A DNA stretch of 64,000 nucleotides from Verrucomicrobiia bacterium (GCA_030432235.1 JAUIHT010000001.1:1178001-1242000), one strand, 5' to 3'. Numbered from the stretch's first letter, positions 25,248-40,475 are shown. Made by a program: numbers and translations. Notes: generated by a model not told the origin, from the letters alone.

Positions 25248-26354
25248 ATGCCCGGCCCCGACTCATACCCCCTTCCTCAGGGAGCCGCTGGCCTCAGTAG
25301 AGTCCGCAGCAAAAACGAGCAGATCAGCGAGCGAGCCTGCCGCCGAATTATTGCCCGTCACCGTCAACGTATTGACTGGATGCTGCACATTCCGGATTGG
25401 GAAGGACATTATGGGGAAGGACTGGTGGCCCTATCGCTGCCGCAGCCACGCCGGGGCATTAATTTACGGGCCGTTCTGGATTCGCTTCTGCTGGAGAACA
25501 AGTTCGCGCTGGTCCAGTGGGTCTTTGACCAGGTCAATTTCAGGTTTCCCTCCAATACCGCGCTGAAGCTGAGCGAGCGCCTCGGCCTGCACCTGTGGGA
25601 GAGCAACGATCTCGACGTGCGGCTGACCCGTGAGCAGTGGGACGAGTTCCAGTCGTCCATCCGCTTTGCCCTGAGCACGGAGCACCGCGCCTACAAGCGG
25701 GCGCAGACGATTCTTTTCCGCCGCTATCAATCCCTGCTGCACAAGCTGGTGAATCGCCAGGTCTTTGACGCCAACAAGCGCGCTGATGCCTATCAGGAGG
25801 CGAGCCTCGGGCTTATTCACGCCATCGACAAGGTGGAGGACAACCAGGCCTCCTTCGGCAGTTACGCGCGCAGCTGGATTTCCCGGCACATTAAGAACTT
25901 CCTCATGGAGGAGCATTTCCCCGTCCATGTGCCCATCAACCTGGCCTCGAAGATACTACGCAGCCAGAGCCAGGAGGGGGCGGAGGAGAAAGACGCCGAG
26001 CAGGAAAAACTCAGCCAGCTTGTACGGCCGGGCATCTCACTCGACCAGATGTCGGACGACGACGACAAGCCCAGCCACCAGCTTCCCGACGAGGCTGCTG
26101 ACCAGCCCAGTGACTCGCTTTCGTCCAAGGATATCCATGAGGCCATTCATGTGCTTATGGAGCAACTCACGGACAAGCAGCGTGAAGTGCTTGAGCTGCG
26201 TTTCGGTATCGACTCCGAGCTGGGCACGCAGACCCTCGCGACCATCGCTGAGCGTGTTGGCATTTCTCACCAGCAAGTCAGCCAGCGGGAGAAGCGGGCC
26301 TTGCAGAAGCTGGAAATGGTGCTGAAACCGCTCTATGAAGAAATCTACGGTTGA
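25248..26354 (+). CDS. Sigma-70 family RNA polymerase sigma factor
   Basis: A 368-residue sigma factor. Region 2 lies near residues 140-225, with ADAYQEASLGLIHAIDKVED and the -10 recognition part SFGSYARSWISRHIKNFL. An acidic linker (DQMSDDDDKPSHQLPDEAAD) replaces a recognisable region 3. Region 4 is near 300-365: LTDKQREVLELRFGID and the helix-turn-helix ATIAERVGISHQQVSQREKR. The N-terminal 120 residues are not matched to region 1 of the housekeeping factor, so this is an alternative or a divergent group 2/3 factor. The regulon is unknown. It starts an apparent cluster with nadD and rsfS. Confidence 0.87.
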   Translation: MPGPDSYPLPQGAAGLSRVRSKNEQISERACRRIIARHRQRIDWMLHIPDWEGHYGEGLVALSLPQPRRGINLRAVLDSLLLENKFALVQWVFDQVNFRFPSNTALKLSERLGLHLWESNDLDVRLTREQWDEFQSSIRFALSTEHRAYKRAQTILFRRYQSLLHKLVNRQVFDANKRADAYQEASLGLIHAIDKVEDNQASFGSYARSWISRHIKNFLMEEHFPVHVPINLASKILRSQSQEGAEEKDAEQEKLSQLVRPGISLDQMSDDDDKPSHQLPDEAADQPSDSLSSKDIHEAIHVLMEQLTDKQREVLELRFGIDSELGTQTLATIAERVGISHQQVSQREKRALQKLEMVLKPLYEEIYG

Positions 26355-26400
26355 TGCCCGCCGGGCGCTGCCGTTAGGTCTTTTGCTAGCCACCTGATTC

Positions 26401-27000
26401 ATGGAGAAAGCGCAGCCGCAGCGCCTGGGGTTTTACGGTGGGTCTTTTGATCCGGTCCACCTCGGGCATTTGATCGTTGCTCAGGACGCCTTTGAGCAGG
26501 CGAAGCTGGACCGTCTTTTCCTGGTGCCCACGGCGCAGAGCCCTCTGAAGGATAAAGCCCCCCGGGCAACGGACCAGCAACGCCTGGAAATGCTTCGCCT
26601 CGCTCTGGAGGACCGCAAGGATTTCGAATTACTTCCGGACGAAGTCGAGCGCGCGGGCGTCAGCTACACCATCGATACCGTTGAGCGCCTCCGTGAGCGC
26701 TGGCCCGCAGCGGAGCTTTTCTGGATAATCGGGGCAGACCAGGTCGAGCAGTTGCCGGATTGGCATCGCATCGACGAGCTCATCACGCAGGTATGCTTCA
26801 TCTGTGTGAGCCGCCCCGGGTACAGCCTGACTGTGCCGTCCGGCATCCCCGAGGACCGCCTCGTCCATCTGGCTGAGCGGCAGATACCGATCAGCTCCAC
26901 GGAGATTCGCCAGCACTGTGCCGAGGGCAAGCCGGTGGATTTCTTCTTGCCGCCCGCAGTCACCGCCTATATCCAAAAATATGAATTGTATGCGGGGTAA
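26401..27000 (+). CDS. nadD: Nicotinate-nucleotide adenylyltransferase
   Basis: A 199-residue nucleotidyltransferase joining nicotinate mononucleotide and ATP to give deamido-NAD. The nucleotide-binding GGSFDPVHLGH is at residues 13-23 and the ISSTEIR motif near 166-172. FWIIGADQVEQLPDWHRID is the usual family block. It is followed 26 bases later by rsfS, the standard pairing. Confidence 0.95.
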   Translation: MEKAQPQRLGFYGGSFDPVHLGHLIVAQDAFEQAKLDRLFLVPTAQSPLKDKAPRATDQQRLEMLRLALEDRKDFELLPDEVERAGVSYTIDTVERLRERWPAAELFWIIGADQVEQLPDWHRIDELITQVCFICVSRPGYSLTVPSGIPEDRLVHLAERQIPISSTEIRQHCAEGKPVDFFLPPAVTAYIQKYELYAG

Positions 27001-27026
27001 CCACGCATCTCACAGCTAACTTCTGA

Positions 27027-27398
27027 ATGACCCTCACAGCACTGTCGACCGACTCACAGACCACGATTAAGCGCATCATCCAGTCTCTGGATGATAAAAA
27101 GGCCGAGGACATACGTGTCCTCGATGTCTCCGGGGTGTCGTCCATCACCGATTATCTGGTCATCGCCACGGGTACGTCCAACCCCCACCTGAAGGCATTG
27201 CGCGGCGCGGTCGAGGCGACCCTCAAGGAGGACAAGATCCCCGTGGTCGGAGCCGATACCGCGCATGACAGCGGCTGGCTGGTGGTCGATGCCTTCGACT
27301 TCATGGTGCATCTGTTCACCCCCATCATGCGGGAGACCTATCGGCTCGATCTGCTGTGGAAGGATGGTGTCGAGCTCGATATCGAGCAATGCAAATAG
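27027..27398 (+). CDS. rsfS: Ribosomal silencing factor RsfS
   Basis: A 123-residue RsfS/Iojap protein. The family block VLDVSGVSSITDYLVIATGTS is at residues 31-51, then the conserved DSGWLVVDAFDFMVHLFTP and RETYRLDLLW. RsfS binds L14 on the large subunit and blocks subunit joining under starvation. It lies downstream of nadD, as in most bacteria. Confidence 0.95.
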   Translation: MTLTALSTDSQTTIKRIIQSLDDKKAEDIRVLDVSGVSSITDYLVIATGTSNPHLKALRGAVEATLKEDKIPVVGADTAHDSGWLVVDAFDFMVHLFTPIMRETYRLDLLWKDGVELDIEQCK

Positions 27399-27501
27399 CC
27401 ATGATGGGGTTCTACTTATTTTCCTGTAGGCATTGAAATTTTTATTGGCTTGCCGCAAGCGTGCGCCTTAACTCGCCTTTGTAGACTGCTAACGCTAATA
27501 T

Positions 27502-29388
27502 ATGGGCGCCTCTTCAGACAACACTCCGGCTGCGGACGACAAGCAGACGGTTGATCTCAGCGAACTCCAAAGTTTAAGCTTCGGGCCAAGTTGGACCGAT
27601 CGCAAAGGCGCCGAGATGCCTAAGAACCGCGAGCGTTCGCGGCATGGCAGTGACGGTGGCAGAGGACCGTCGCGTGACCGTCGAAAGGGAGGGCGTCCGG
27701 AGCGTGATGCTTCTTCCGGTGGTGACCGTCCCCGTGGTGACCGCCGTCCGCCCCGCCGGGATGATCGTGGCCCTGCTGCGCCCCGCGACGACTTCCAGCC
27801 CATCGTCGAGGTTTCCTTTTATCCGGAGGACATCCCCTTCAAGGCGCTCAGCCACGCCATGAAGACCAACTGCCGCACCTACGAACTCTTCGAGGTGGCG
27901 CGCCTGATTCTGGAAAAGCCCGAGCGCTTCGTCGTCGTGCTGCACCCGCTCAAGAAGGCCGACGGCACCTTGCCAAAGGAGTTTTTCCTTTCCGTGCCCG
28001 ACGGCGCTCCCTTCCTCAGCGAAGATGCCGTGGTGGCCCATGTGCTGAAGAATCACCTCGAGCGTTTCTTTACCACCGAGGAGGCGGAGGCAGAGCCGCC
28101 CAAGGGCAACTTCGTCACGGTGGGCAAGTGCGGCATCACCGGCGAGCTGCTGGGGCCGCCCAACTATCACCGCTATCAGGCACTCCTGCAGGAGCACCAT
28201 GCCGCGCGCCTGCCCAACATGCCTTTCGAGCGTTTCACCGCCAAAATCGAGCAAATCAAGGACGAGGAAGCCGTCCAGCAGTGGCTCGATAAAATGAAGA
28301 AGGTGACGCGCTACCGCATCACCGAGCCCGCCGAAGGCGAGCCCGAGACTCTGGATGGCCTGGAAGCGGCCCGGCTTTTCCTGCTTACGCGTCGCCGTCA
28401 TCAGGTAGTGCGTAAGGGCGACCATGCGCGCTTCCCCGGTACCGCCATCGAAACGCTGCCTAAGGGCGACCTGCGTCGCTCGGTCGAAGCCTCTCTGGAC
28501 CACCAGCGCCGTTTTCCGCTGGAGACGGCCAACAACCTGCGCGGACGCCTGCGCCGCATGCGGTTCACCATTTACAAGCGCGGCGCCAAAGGCGTTTCCT
28601 TCGTCTGTGCGGTCAAGCGTAACTTCCGCGAGCCCGGCACGCAACTTTCCGACACGGTCCAGGAGCTGATCGAGTTTATCGAGAAGACTCCGGGTGTCTC
28701 CCTCGGCGATCTGCCGAAGAAGTTTCTCGGCATTAAACCCGAGGAGGCCATCAAGCCAGACCGCGAAAAAGCCCCGGATATTGAAGAGGTGCCTCGCGAG
28801 CAGGCCGAGGCCATCGTGGAAGAGCACGAAATCCGCCGCCAGCAGCGTCTCGAGGAAGAGGCTCAATCTTCGGAAGCGACAGAGGCCGCACCGGTGGAAA
28901 CACCCGCCGAGGCTGTCTCCCCGGGAGCACCTGCTGAGCCGCCTGTTCAGGAAGCCGAAGCCGTTCCTGCTGAATCCGCCCAGGAACCCGCGCCCGCGGA
29001 GCCGGAACAGCCGCCCCAGGCTGAGGTTGCCGCAAAGGTGGCAACCGCCGTGGAAGACCCACGTCTGCGCCAGCTCATGATCGACCTGCACTGGCTCGTT
29101 CACGAAGGCTACGTGGTGGAATTTGGCGACGGCACTCTGCAGGCCGTGCCTTACGCTCCCGTGGAAGGGAAAGGGAAGGGCAAGGATCACGATTCCCACG
29201 ACGAGGATGACGACTCCGATCAGACGGAGGCAGAACCAGAGGCCATCGCCGCATCCAGCGAAGTTACTTCCGATGAGACGCCCGAACCGGAACCGGAAGC
29301 CTCTGCACCGGAACCGGAAACTCCGGAACCGCAGGCGGAAGCCTCCGAGTCGGATGCGACGGAAGCCGAGCCCAGCAAGACGGAATAG
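27502..29388 (+). CDS. Large protein with basic RG-rich head, folded core and acidic tail (unknown)
   Basis: A 628-residue protein I cannot assign. Residues 1-95 are basic and disordered, with many Arg, Gly and Asp (for example RDRRKGGRPERD). Residues 96-430 look like a folded core, with VEVSFYPEDIPFKALSHAMK, GKCGITGELLGPPNYHRYQ and a C-terminal LSDTVQELIEFIEKTPGVS. Residues 440-630 are mostly Glu/Pro/Ala (PEAP-rich), broken at about 515-550 by a small conserved-looking module, LMIDLHWLVHEGYVVEFGDG. The RG-rich head is typical of RNA-binding proteins. The gene follows rsfS with a 103-base gap. RNA or ribosome binding is inference. Confidence 0.75.
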   Translation: MGASSDNTPAADDKQTVDLSELQSLSFGPSWTDRKGAEMPKNRERSRHGSDGGRGPSRDRRKGGRPERDASSGGDRPRGDRRPPRRDDRGPAAPRDDFQPIVEVSFYPEDIPFKALSHAMKTNCRTYELFEVARLILEKPERFVVVLHPLKKADGTLPKEFFLSVPDGAPFLSEDAVVAHVLKNHLERFFTTEEAEAEPPKGNFVTVGKCGITGELLGPPNYHRYQALLQEHHAARLPNMPFERFTAKIEQIKDEEAVQQWLDKMKKVTRYRITEPAEGEPETLDGLEAARLFLLTRRRHQVVRKGDHARFPGTAIETLPKGDLRRSVEASLDHQRRFPLETANNLRGRLRRMRFTIYKRGAKGVSFVCAVKRNFREPGTQLSDTVQELIEFIEKTPGVSLGDLPKKFLGIKPEEAIKPDREKAPDIEEVPREQAEAIVEEHEIRRQQRLEEEAQSSEATEAAPVETPAEAVSPGAPAEPPVQEAEAVPAESAQEPAPAEPEQPPQAEVAAKVATAVEDPRLRQLMIDLHWLVHEGYVVEFGDGTLQAVPYAPVEGKGKGKDHDSHDEDDDSDQTEAEPEAIAASSEVTSDETPEPEPEASAPEPETPEPQAEASESDATEAEPSKTE

Positions 29389-29433
29389 TCCTTGCGGGCT
29401 TGATCGCGTGCGCGAATCGGCAACACTGCTCTC

Positions 29434-29952
29434 ATGCGATTGATTTCCCCGGAAACGTATCCGCCGGAGCTGGCACGCTGGGCGAGCTATGAGCACCCCG
29501 TCAATCTCGGTCCTGGCCAGCCTGCCGAGGGTGCCCGTGAAGCGCTAGCTCTCACCGTCGGGCAAGCCTTTGGCGACATGACGGTAAAAGATACCTCCAT
29601 GGCCAATGCCTGCCTCGCCGGCCTGCTTCTGCGTCTGGATTTTCTCGATGCCAGTCACCACATCAGCCAAGGCATCGAGACGCCAACCGGCAGCTTCTGG
29701 CACGGAATCATGCACCGTCGCGAGCCGGACTTCGGTAACAGCCACTACTGGTTTCGCCTCACGGGCTCGCATCCTGTGCTGGAGGAATTGGCCGAGGATG
29801 CCGCCGAGCTGGGCTTCGCTGGTTTTGACCCGCACCGTTTCGTCGACGCGGTCGAGGCCGGAGAGGATCCAGAGACGCTAAAGGCCGTCCAGGAGCGCGA
29901 ATGGGCGCTGCTCTTCGACTATTCCTATCAAAAAGCTATCGACGCATCATGA
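29434..29952 (+). CDS. Protein of unknown function with [10 protein letters not shown] motif
   Basis: A 172-residue soluble protein. A His/Arg/Glu-rich motif, [19 protein letters not shown], sits near residues 88-106 and looks like an active or metal-binding site, but I know no characterised member. No signal peptide. The stop overlaps the start of the formylglycine-generating enzyme gene (ATGA), so the two are translationally coupled and may be functionally linked. Confidence 0.75.
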   Translation: MRLISPETYPPELARWASYEHPVNLGPGQPAEGAREALALTVGQAFGDMTVKDTSMANACLAGLLLRLDFLDASHHISQGIETPTGSFWHGIMHRREPDFGNSHYWFRLTGSHPVLEELAEDAAELGFAGFDPHRFVDAVEAGEDPETLKAVQEREWALLFDYSYQKAIDAS

Positions 29953-30953
29953 TTGGACCCGACGGCAAAGAAACTTGTTGCACGCCCGAGCGTCCTGTCA
30001 GCCAGGCATCGGGTTGTCGTGAGGGTGTCCAGGCGGGCCCGGGTGGACCCGTGCCCGCAGCTACCCGGCATGCCTGTTGCGGCTCCACCGAGGGCATGGT
30101 CCGCCTCGACGGCGGCAAATTCCTTATGGGCACCGAGGACGACGACGCCTGGGCCGATGACGGGGAGGGGCCCATCCGCGAAGTGGCGGTGAATCCCTTC
30201 TGGATCGACCAGACCACGGTGACCAACGCGCAGTTCGCGGCGTTTGTCGAGAGCACCGGCTACGTGACCGAGTCCGAGCGCTTTGGCTGGAGCTACGTGT
30301 TCCTCGGGCAGCTGCCGAAGTCCAAACAACGCAAAATGAAGGCCTCCACTGTCATGAACCTGCAGTGGTGGTACGCCGTTGACAGTGCATTTTGGCGCAA
30401 GCCCGAGGGCCCCGGCTCGAATATCCTCAAGCGCATGGACCACCCCGTGGTGCAGGTCTCCTGGGCAGATGCCGAGGCCTATGCCCGCTGGGCTGGCAAA
30501 CGCCTGCCTGCTGAGGCCGAGTGGGAGTTTGCCGCTCGTGGAGGCCTGGAGCAGAAGAAATACTGCTGGGGCGACGAGCTGACTCCCGAGGGCAAGCATC
30601 GCTGCAACATCTGGCAAGGGACCTTTCCCGACAAGAACACTGCTGAGGACGGCTATGCCTGGACCGCACCGGCGCGCTCCTTCCGCGCCAACGGCTTCGG
30701 CCTCTACAACATGGCCGGGAATGTCTGGGAGTGGTGCGCTGACTGGTTCAGCCCGGACTGGCACAAGCCCGCCTCACCCCTGACCCGCGACAATCCGCGC
30801 GGCCCGGACGGCGGCCAGAACAAGGTTATGCGCGGCGGCTCTTTCCTCTGCCACATCAGCTATTGCAACCGTTACCGGGTCGCCGCCCGCACGGCCAACA
30901 CTCCCGATTCCTCTACCACCAACTGCGGTTTCCGCTGCGTCCGCGATGTCTGA
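29949..30953 (+). CDS. Formylglycine-generating enzyme (SUMF1 family)
   Basis: A 334-residue FGE-sulfatase domain protein. I use the ATG at 29949 overlapping the previous stop; an earlier in-frame start at 29901 would lie inside that gene. The copper-binding cysteine pair of true FGE is present in [16 protein letters not shown] (Cys301 and Cys306), five residues apart as in human FGE, and the family end [10 protein letters not shown] follows. This pair separates real enzymes from the many SUMF1-domain paralogs that lack it. It oxidises the Cys of CxPSR in sulfatases to formylglycine. A matching sulfatase is encoded at 47290. The Cys-rich N-terminus (TCCTPER, HACCGS) is also notable. Confidence 0.9.
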   Translation: MIGPDGKETCCTPERPVSQASGCREGVQAGPGGPVPAATRHACCGSTEGMVRLDGGKFLMGTEDDDAWADDGEGPIREVAVNPFWIDQTTVTNAQFAAFVESTGYVTESERFGWSYVFLGQLPKSKQRKMKASTVMNLQWWYAVDSAFWRKPEGPGSNILKRMDHPVVQVSWADAEAYARWAGKRLPAEAEWEFAARGGLEQKKYCWGDELTPEGKHRCNIWQGTFPDKNTAEDGYAWTAPARSFRANGFGLYNMAGNVWEWCADWFSPDWHKPASPLTRDNPRGPDGGQNKVMRGGSFLCHISYCNRYRVAARTANTPDSSTTNCGFRCVRDV

Positions 30954-31734
30954 CATGACCGACAAACCACATCTGCTCGTTACCAACGATGACGGCATCG
31001 ACTGCTTTTTCATGCGTGTACTGGTGGAGGGCCTGCTGGAGGACTTCCGCGTCACCGTGGCCGCGCCTATGGGTGAGCAAAGCTGGATTGGCCGCGCCAT
31101 GAGCCGCCATCGCGAGGTTCATATGGCCGAATACGAGGACTATCCCTGTCGTGCCTATGCCCTCGACGGCACCCCCAGCGACTGCGTCAACATCGCGCTG
31201 TCTCACCTGGTGCTGGACGACCCCGTGGTGGGCGTGTGCAGCGGCATCAACGTGGGTTTTAACGCCTGCATGCCCATCGTGTTGAGCTCGGGTACGGTGG
31301 CGGGAGCTATCGAGGGCGCGGGCTGGGGTCTGCCGGCGGCTGCGTTTTCCCATCAGGTTTCCGACGAGGACTACGAGCCGGTGCGTAAGAACCACGGGCG
31401 TGGCAGCGCGGCCCTGGAGGCATCCTTGCGTGCGGCCTCGGCCCATGCCAGTCGCATCATGCACGGTATTCTGGAGCAGCCGGCAGAGCGGCCCATCGTG
31501 CATAACATCAACTTTCCCGTTGGCACCACGGCGGACACTGAAATGGAACGCACCCAACCGCTGCCTATACGCTTGTTGAAGCTTTTCGAGCGTGAAACCG
31601 CGGCCAGCTTTACCTTCAAGTATCCCGACGGACAGATATTTCCGCTGGAAGGCCTCTACGATATGCCTTGCTTGCTGCGCGGGCACATCAGCCACTCCCT
31701 CTTTGACCTCAACGCCTTCGGTGAAAGCCGATAA
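30946..31734 (+). CDS. surE: 5'/3'-nucleotidase SurE
   Basis: A 262-residue SurE survival protein, a metal-dependent nucleotidase of nucleoside monophosphates. The N-terminal metal site LVTNDDGID, the GTPSDCVNIALSHL block and the conserved SGINVGFN motif are all present. It overlaps the FGE gene by 8 bases if started at 30946; the next ATG at 30955 is possible. It is expected to be cytoplasmic. Confidence 0.9.
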   Translation: MSDMTDKPHLLVTNDDGIDCFFMRVLVEGLLEDFRVTVAAPMGEQSWIGRAMSRHREVHMAEYEDYPCRAYALDGTPSDCVNIALSHLVLDDPVVGVCSGINVGFNACMPIVLSSGTVAGAIEGAGWGLPAAAFSHQVSDEDYEPVRKNHGRGSAALEASLRAASAHASRIMHGILEQPAERPIVHNINFPVGTTADTEMERTQPLPIRLLKLFERETAASFTFKYPDGQIFPLEGLYDMPCLLRGHISHSLFDLNAFGESR

Positions 31735-31739
31735 AAGCC

Positions 31740-32333
31740 ATGTCAGAAATTACCGTCACTTCCTGTACCGGCCCTGAGGTGGAACCCTACATCGGTGATC
31801 TGGCTGCCTTGCGCGTGTCCGTCTTTCGCGAGTTTCCTTATCTGTACGACGGTACCGAGGAATACGAACGTAAGTACCTGCGCCGCTACCTGGAATCGCC
31901 GGAGTTTGTCATGGTGCTGGCCCTGGATGGAGAACGTGTGGTGGGCGCCTCAACGGCACAGCCGATGATGCATGAGGTGGATGAGTTCAAACGACCCTTC
32001 GAGCAAAACGGCTACGACCTGGCGGAGATTTTTTACCTGGGTGAGTCCGTCCTGCTACCCGAATACCGCGGGCACGGGGTGGGGCATCGATTCTTCGATG
32101 AGCGTGAAAAGTTCGCGCTGGGCCTGCGGCCTTTCAAGCACGCGACATTTTGCGCGGTCGATCGACCGATGGATCATCCCAGGCGTCCGGCGGGGTATCA
32201 TCCGCATGATGTTTTCTGGAACAAGCGCGGCTACGTGCGCCATCCCGAGCTGCACACGGAGCTGTCTTGGCAGGACCTTGACGAGCCGAAGGAAAGCCTC
32301 AAGCCGATGACTTTCTGGCTAAAGCCGTTCTAA
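31740..32333 (+). CDS. GNAT-family N-acetyltransferase
   Basis: A 197-residue protein with the acetyl-CoA pyrophosphate loop LLPEYRGHGVGHRFFDER (R-x-x-G-x-G/A) near residues 103-120, preceded by the beta strand IFYLGESVLL. The substrate is unknown. It starts 5 bases after surE. Its stop directly abuts the stop of the convergent prepilin gene, with no base between them. Confidence 0.82.
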   Translation: MSEITVTSCTGPEVEPYIGDLAALRVSVFREFPYLYDGTEEYERKYLRRYLESPEFVMVLALDGERVVGASTAQPMMHEVDEFKRPFEQNGYDLAEIFYLGESVLLPEYRGHGVGHRFFDEREKFALGLRPFKHATFCAVDRPMDHPRRPAGYHPHDVFWNKRGYVRHPELHTELSWQDLDEPKESLKPMTFWLKPF

Positions 32334-32819
32334 CTAGCTGCTGCCCTCATCCAGTACCATCATCAAGCCGCTGGGGCGTAACCGCATCCTGCCAGAACCG
32401 AGGAAGCCGTCATCCAGAGTCTTATCCAGGCGAACCCAGGAGTAGACGATGTCGACGGTCAGACGGTTATTGTAGATGGATAAGGCGGCGTTGGTGCCGA
32501 ACTGCCCGTAGTCCCAATCCCAATTGCCGCCCAGTGGTGTTTTGGCGGTGAACTGGTAGGGCATGATACCGTCCATGTTGGCGGGCATTTCACCCGGATA
32601 GGTGTCGGCAGGATAGGCACCGTTGGCCAGATTGTACGTGTCGAATGCGTTGGAGAAGTGACGCATGTCCGAGGCGGTGCGCATGACCTTGGCGTTGCGC
32701 GTGGCCTCGCGAATGGCCGGCACCGCCAGGGTGGCAACCATGCCAATAATGCCGATGGTGACCATCAACTCCAGCAGCGAGAAGCCGTGCTTTGCTGAAC
32801 TTTTTCGATGTCTGATCAT
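32334..32819 (-). CDS. Type IV pilin-like / general secretion prepilin protein
   Basis: A 161-residue protein beginning with a short basic leader and the prepilin peptidase site HGFSLLELMVTIGIIGMV (cleavage after Gly, methylated Phe, Glu at +5), which becomes the N-terminal helix. The remainder is a globular domain with DGIMPYQFTAKTPLGGNWDW, resembling the pseudopilins and the many small PulG-like proteins abundant in Verrucomicrobiota and Planctomycetes. No pilus assembly genes are nearby, so its partner system is elsewhere. Confidence 0.87.
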   Translation of the reverse strand: MIRHRKSSAKHGFSLLELMVTIGIIGMVATLAVPAIREATRNAKVMRTASDMRHFSNAFDTYNLANGAYPADTYPGEMPANMDGIMPYQFTAKTPLGGNWDWDYGQFGTNAALSIYNNRLTVDIVYSWVRLDKTLDDGFLGSGRMRLRPSGLMMVLDEGSS

Positions 32820-32918
32820 TTTTAACCTAAATCAGACTAGCAAAATAGAGTAATTTTGCAATCTCCGGCACGGTAAACAAACCGTAAAATACCTAGGGTA
32901 GTCCCAGGGGTACTGGCC

Positions 32919-33914
32919 TTAGAAAAAGTCGCGTGTTGTTCCCTGCACCTGGCCGTAAAGAATACCCTTGGCGGTATCGTACAAGAGGATGGAACCATCT
33001 TCAAACCTGGCCTGGTAGCCTTCAGGCACGACGGCTTTGAAGTGGGCGTTCCATTTCTCAAAGTCCTCTCCGCTCATTTCCAGGCCTTGCATCGGCTCGG
33101 GATTGGCGTTGGGCAGGTAGACCAGATAGCGCATGAACTCGGAGTTGCGGACCGGCTCGAACTCCGTCGGCACGTAGGCTTGTGCCCGGTTCCACGGTAC
33201 CTGGCACTCGAAGACAAGCATCTCCGGCGAGCGGAAATAGGAGATGTTGGAGGCGCCGGGTAGCCAGGAGACTTCGCCGACGTTTTCCGCGAGGTTGGGA
33301 CTTTCGGGCACCAGGAAAATCATCACCGCGACCCAGATGAGGCCCAGGATGAGCGCACCCTGCACCGCCACGACTTCGCGCCTGGTCTTTGGCTTGAAGA
33401 CCTTGTAGGCGTTCTGGGCGAAGTCCGTGAGGAACTCCGCCTCGCGCTTTTCGCGCTCCTGCTCGGGCAGGCGGGCGAGGGCTTTCTTGGCTTCGCGGTA
33501 GGCCTTACCCGTACCCAGGCGCGCGCGCATGGCGGCGTCCTTCCAGGCCTCGGTTTCCTCATGCGACTTATCGATGAGGAGTGGCATGACGAAGTGGTCG
33601 TAGCCGGCCGCGACGTCCTCGAAGGTCTTGGTATAGGAGTACCCGGAGAGCTCAAAGGGGCCCTCTTTGGACCACTTTTTGTAGAGGGCGAAGCAGATGT
33701 CGTTAGGCTGCGCGGACTCGGGCAGGTTAGTGCGATCCCCCTCGAAGTAGTCGAACTTGATGCGCTCGCGGTCGAGTTTGGCGTCGTCAACGAACTTCTG
33801 CTGCGCCTCCTCGTCCGAAAACGCGGCCATGGCCCGACGCTCACCGGAAATGGCCCGGCCTTTTTCGTCGAGTTTATCGTAGATGAGTACGCGCAGTAAC
33901 TTGGACTCTTCCAT
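32919..33914 (-). CDS. Single-span membrane protein of unknown function (331 aa)
   Basis: No signal peptide. A charged cytoplasmic part of about 180 residues (with VLIYDKLDEKGRAI and a Lys/Glu-rich helix EAKKALARLPEQEREKREAE) is followed by one hydrophobic segment at about residues 184-202 (QGALILGLIWVAVMIFLVP). The C-terminal part of about 120 residues is then outside, so the topology is N-in/C-out. No family recognised. It is separate from uvrA by about 80 bases. Confidence 0.65.
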   Translation of the reverse strand: MEESKLLRVLIYDKLDEKGRAISGERRAMAAFSDEEAQQKFVDDAKLDRERIKFDYFEGDRTNLPESAQPNDICFALYKKWSKEGPFELSGYSYTKTFEDVAAGYDHFVMPLLIDKSHEETEAWKDAAMRARLGTGKAYREAKKALARLPEQEREKREAEFLTDFAQNAYKVFKPKTRREVVAVQGALILGLIWVAVMIFLVPESPNLAENVGEVSWLPGASNISYFRSPEMLVFECQVPWNRAQAYVPTEFEPVRNSEFMRYLVYLPNANPEPMQGLEMSGEDFEKWNAHFKAVVPEGYQARFEDGSILLYDTAKGILYGQVQGTTRDFF

Positions 33915-33998
33915 GCGGATTTCTCCCCAGTTTTATGATAGATTACATCCAGATGCGTCGGAAGCAATGCGTAAGCCTGTAATAGGCTTGTTAAAAAT

Positions 33999-39722
<5,724 letters not shown>

Positions 39723-39839
39723 GGACAAATGAGCATCTATTATGTGGGACGCTTGAAAAGTCAAATCGCTCCGCAAGTGATATTTCATCATTGCCGTTGC
39801 GTGCATCGATGCAATGGCTTCGACTCAGATTAACCCCCT

Positions 39840-40475
39840 ATGGAAATTCTCGCTTTCAAGGGCCTCGTGCTTGGCTTCATCTATTCGGTGGCCTTGGTTT
39901 CGGGCACGGTTTGGTGTGTGCAGGTGACGCTCCAAAGTGGGCTGAAGGCGGGCCTGGCGGTGACGCTGGCCATTGCGCTGGCACAGGGAATACTGGGAGG
40001 TCTGGCGGTGTTGGCCCTTTACGGGTTGCTCATGCTGCCCATCCAGATCGGCGTGGCCCTGCGGCTGATGGCCATCGTGGTATTTTTGTACATGTCTGGA
40101 AAGATGTTCTTCGCGCCCAAGGCCAAGACGCTCTCGGCGGAAGTTGCCAGCGGTGAGGCCGGCCAGCTGTTTTCCATAACCTTCGCGTTGTCTATTACCA
40201 TGCCGATGCGGTTGGGCGGTTACCTGGCCTTTGCTATCGCGGCGGGCTTGCCACAGCACGGGCTCAGTGGGGCGTCGGTGCCGCTGGTTGCCATGACGGC
40301 CTGCCTGGGCTCCTTTATCTGGTTCGGCTACATCGCGTTGCTGGCCAAACTCTTCGGCCACCGCGTGCCGGAGTCGATCTCCCTGCGCAGCATCAACAAG
40401 CTGAACAGCCTGTCCGGCACGGTTTTCCTGCTCGTGGCCTTGATCACGGCCCTGCCGCTGGTAGTCAGATTGTAG
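39840..40475 (+). CDS. LysE-family-like membrane exporter
   Basis: A 211-residue hydrophobic protein with six predicted membrane spans arranged as in LysE/RhtB amino-acid exporters: a first span with FKGLVLGFIYSVALVSG, a second and third around residues 35-80, then a cytoplasmic loop with MFFAPKAKTLSAEVASGEAG and three more spans. The usual glycine and proline-rich LysE N-terminal motif is only partly kept. The substrate is unknown. It is a single gene divergent from uvrA, with 117 bases between starts. Confidence 0.7.
   Translation: MEILAFKGLVLGFIYSVALVSGTVWCVQVTLQSGLKAGLAVTLAIALAQGILGGLAVLALYGLLMLPIQIGVALRLMAIVVFLYMSGKMFFAPKAKTLSAEVASGEAGQLFSITFALSITMPMRLGGYLAFAIAAGLPQHGLSGASVPLVAMTACLGSFIWFGYIALLAKLFGHRVPESISLRSINKLNSLSGTVFLLVALITALPLVVRL

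Noticed and set aside
27574-29496. A 640-codon minus-strand frame opposite the charged protein gene
   Set aside because: The plus frame has distinct domains and proper position after rsfS; the antisense product is a repetitive Arg/Leu/Phe-rich sequence.
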